Shown piece by piece: positions 62,357 to 64,000 of a DNA stretch of 64,000 nucleotides. The DNA is taken from NCBI GenBank assembly GCA_934525595.1, contig CAKSZJ010000005.1, positions 1 through 64,000 on the forward strand, written 5' to 3'. This stretch comes from an uncultured Chiayiivirga sp. (GTDB lineage Bacteria; Pseudomonadota; Gammaproteobacteria; Xanthomonadales; Xanthomonadaceae). Position numbers and translations under genes: made by a program. Numbering within the stretch: the stretch's first letter is position 1; each line of letters opens with the position of its first letter. The notes beneath the pieces are model-generated. The model did not search any database and was not told the origin of the DNA. It was given only the letters and a program-made list of their open reading frames with translations.

Positions 62357-62812
62357 TCACCGCAGAGAGGCGCGTCCGTTGCTGATGTGGATGTAGGCAC
62401 CTTCGCGCACGCCGTTGAGGTCGCGCTGACTGATCACGATGCGGCGTCCGTCGTCCATGCGGATGTAGAGCTCATACCAGGGCGCGGAGTTGGCGTTGCG
62501 CTCGGCGCTGTTGCCGACTGCGCCGCCGGCGATGGCCCCGGCCACGGTGGCAGCAGCGCGGCCGCTGCCGCTGCCGATCTGGTTGCCGACGATGCCGCCG
62601 ATGATGCCGCCCAGAACCGCACCGCCGCCCGACGAGCCGCGCTCGCCGTAGACACGGTCGATCTTTTCCACCACGCCGCAGTCGGCGCAGCGCGCGTAGC
62701 CGTCCTGCGGCGGACCGTAGTAGCCGCCCTGACGCGAGTGGTAGCCGCCCGGAGACGCGCAGGCAGCCAGCACCAGGGCTGGAATCAGTGCGAACAAATA
62801 GCGCAGGCGCAT
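62357..62812 (-). CDS. Glycine-zipper lipoprotein (SlyB/Pcp-like)
   Basis: 151 residues. The lipobox is LVLAAC (Cys ~18). After a Tyr/Gly-rich stretch and CADCGVVEKIDRVYG, a glycine-zipper 2TM region (~60-105, with GGIIGGIVGNQIG and GAIAGGAVGN) and a C-terminal beta segment follow. It is probably an outer-membrane lipoprotein; SlyB-type proteins stabilise the envelope. The ATG at 62812 follows GAAGGGAGATGGACC. Confidence 0.85.
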   Translation of the reverse strand: MRLRYLFALIPALVLAACASPGGYHSRQGGYYGPPQDGYARCADCGVVEKIDRVYGERGSSGGGAVLGGIIGGIVGNQIGSGSGRAAATVAGAIAGGAVGNSAERNANSAPWYELYIRMDDGRRIVISQRDLNGVREGAYIHISNGRASLR

Positions 62813-62922
62813 GGTCCATCTCCCTTCGAATCGGCACCGCATGTGCCGCAATGGGATGACATTAAGCGGCCCTGCCTGAATGCGGAATCGCCAGGCAGCG
62901 CGTCCGTTCAGGCACGCGCAAG

Positions 62923-63339
62923 TCAACGGAACACGTCGTGGCACCCTTTGCAGGTGCGGCCGATGTCGGGGGTCACCTGGGCCAGGGTTTCGCAGCTCGC
63001 GGTGGACGCGGCGACCTGCTTGGCCACCGTCTCGTCCGCCTTGGCGAGCGCATCGCGCATGTCGCGCGAAAGCTGGCTGAATTTCGCGTCGTCGCCCACC
63101 GGCAGGAAGGCCGCATCGACTTCGCCGGCAATCGCGCCCATCAGTGCGATGCGACGCGATACGTCCGCCATGTCGCAGGTGCCACTGTCACGCATGCCCT
63201 TGAAGGCGCCCATCTGCTGGCCGAGGACCGACATCACCGCATCGTTGTAGGGCGTGCCCTGGCGCAGTGCGCTGACTCCCGCAACGGTTGCAAAGGCGCC
63301 GATCACGAGACCGATGACAAGGAGCGCGACGGATTTCAT
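62923..63339 (-). CDS. Small c-type cytochrome (class II-like) with C-terminal haem site
   Basis: 138 residues. An N-terminal signal or anchor helix (MKSVALLVIGLVIGAFATV) is followed by a helical domain with one haem-binding CxxCH, CKGCH, at the very C-terminus, the layout of cytochrome c' and its relatives. It is periplasmic or membrane-anchored; its electron partner is unknown. The 110 bases to the glycine-zipper gene hold nothing clear. Confidence 0.8.
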   Translation of the reverse strand: MKSVALLVIGLVIGAFATVAGVSALRQGTPYNDAVMSVLGQQMGAFKGMRDSGTCDMADVSRRIALMGAIAGEVDAAFLPVGDDAKFSQLSRDMRDALAKADETVAKQVAASTASCETLAQVTPDIGRTCKGCHDVFR

Positions 63340-63463
63340 GGGGATCGCCTTTCTTGGGGAAGGCGGCATTGTCCTTGCAAGGGCGCGCAAAATCCAGACG
63401 CCGTCTTCGAGCATCTTCCCGCCGTATCATGCCCGCCCCGTTCCTCTACCGAAGCCTCAAGGA

Positions 63464-64000
63464 ATGTCCGACCTGCACGCGCGCTTTTCCGGTATCGATC
63501 GTCTTTATGGCACTGGCACCCTGCTGCGGCTGGCGGCGGCGCGCGTGGCCGTGGTCGGCGTGGGTGGCGTTGGATCGTGGGCCGCCGAAGCCCTGGCGCG
63601 CAGCGGGGTGGGGCACCTGCGCCTGATCGACGCGGACGATCTTTGCCTGTCCAATACCAACCGCCAGCTGCCCGCGCTCGATGGGCAGTATGGTCGTCTC
63701 AAGGTCGAGGCCATGGCCGAGCGTCTGCGCGCGATAAATCCGGCGATATGCGTGGAACCGGTGGCGCGCTTTCTCACCGCCGATACTCTGGCGCCCCTGC
63801 TGGGCGAAGGCATCGACGTCGCGCTCGACGCCTGCGACAGCTTCCGTACCAAGGTCGAAGCCATCGCATTCTGCCGGCGGCGCAAGATCCCGCTGGTGAC
63901 GGTGGGCTCGGCCGGCGGCCGCATCGATCCCACGAAAATCCTCGTGCGTGACCTGTCGCGCACCGAGCACGACGCCATGCTGGCGCTGATCCGCAAGAAA
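63464..64000 (+). CDS. tcdA: tRNA threonylcarbamoyladenosine dehydratase TcdA, 3' end outside window
   Basis: The first 179 codons of an E1-like enzyme. The ATP loop VAVVGVGGVGSWAAEALARSG is near residue 30, followed by the conserved RLIDADDLCLSNTNRQ. TcdA (CsdL) makes the cyclic form of t6A in tRNA. The gene runs off the right edge, so the C-terminal third is not seen. An AAGGA site precedes the ATG. Confidence 0.92.
   Translation, partial: MSDLHARFSGIDRLYGTGTLLRLAAARVAVVGVGGVGSWAAEALARSGVGHLRLIDADDLCLSNTNRQLPALDGQYGRLKVEAMAERLRAINPAICVEPVARFLTADTLAPLLGEGIDVALDACDSFRTKVEAIAFCRRRKIPLVTVGSAGGRIDPTKILVRDLSRTEHDAMLALIRKK

Overview
The window is a gene-dense, visibly GC-rich stretch of bacterial chromosome. 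The gene families and gene orders fit a gammaproteobacterium of the Xanthomonadales/Lysobacterales group: kdsA-eno-ftsB-ispD-ispF-truD; yceD-rpmF-fabHDG-acpP-fabF-pabB-mltG-tmk-holB; recN/hrcA-grpE-dnaK-dnaJ; a FimX-like c-di-GMP receptor; and secreted proteins of the FxxGFE-tail type common in that order. The order-level call is inferred from remembered synteny, with no database search. Most of the window is housekeeping core. The accessory parts are the left edge (an IS110 remnant) and roughly 39.9-55.3 kb.

Layout. 1-0.7 kb: 5' part of an IS110-family element whose transposase breaks off at the 3' end of mnmA. 0.7-5 kb (minus): mnmA, a Nudix hydrolase and a small lipoprotein in an overlapping operon, then fimX. 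5-10.8 kb: epmB divergent from efp, then a 5'-deaminase (mtaD type), gph, a squalene/phytoene-synthase-like protein and folE2. 10.8-15.3 kb (minus): a moxR / DUF58 / transglutaminase (tgpA) / slp operon. 15.3-17.6 kb: a membrane glycosyltransferase and a coiled-coil membrane protein. 17.8-27.5 kb: yceD-rpmF and fatty-acid synthesis, followed by pabB, mltG, tmk and holB. plsX, normally between rpmF and fabH, is absent; a 17-bp hairpin lies there instead. 27.6-32 kb: rpsO-pnp and recN.

32.1-40 kb: heat-shock operon hrcA-grpE-dnaK-dnaJ with sigma32-like promoters, prfB with its intact programmed +1 frameshift, and lysS. 40-48.8 kb: a secreted 14-repeat RCC1-like protein, fadD, a small lipoprotein, a wax-ester synthase/diacylglycerol acyltransferase, Hsp20 and a CbpA-type J protein (Hsp20 behind a sigma32-like promoter), and an orphan PhnD-like binding protein. 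49 kb: tRNA-Ala(CGC) with a clear promoter and terminator. 49.3-55.3 kb: an AraC regulator divergent from a periplasmic protein of unknown family, patatin phospholipase, 3-hydroxybutyrate dehydrogenase, a NYN/LOTUS protein and acetyl-CoA acetyltransferase. 55.5-62.3 kb: pyrG-kdsA-(small membrane protein)-eno-ftsB-ispD-ispF-truD, a tight run with many 4-base overlaps. 62.3-64 kb: a glycine-zipper lipoprotein, a small c-type cytochrome and tcdA, which runs off the right end.

I found no CRISPR array, prophage, toxin-antitoxin pair or recognisable defence island. The best leads for something undescribed are the RCC1-like secreted protein with its C-terminal tag, the AraC/periplasmic protein pair, the palindromic spacer between dnaK and dnaJ, the hairpin in the rpsO leader, and the missing plsX.
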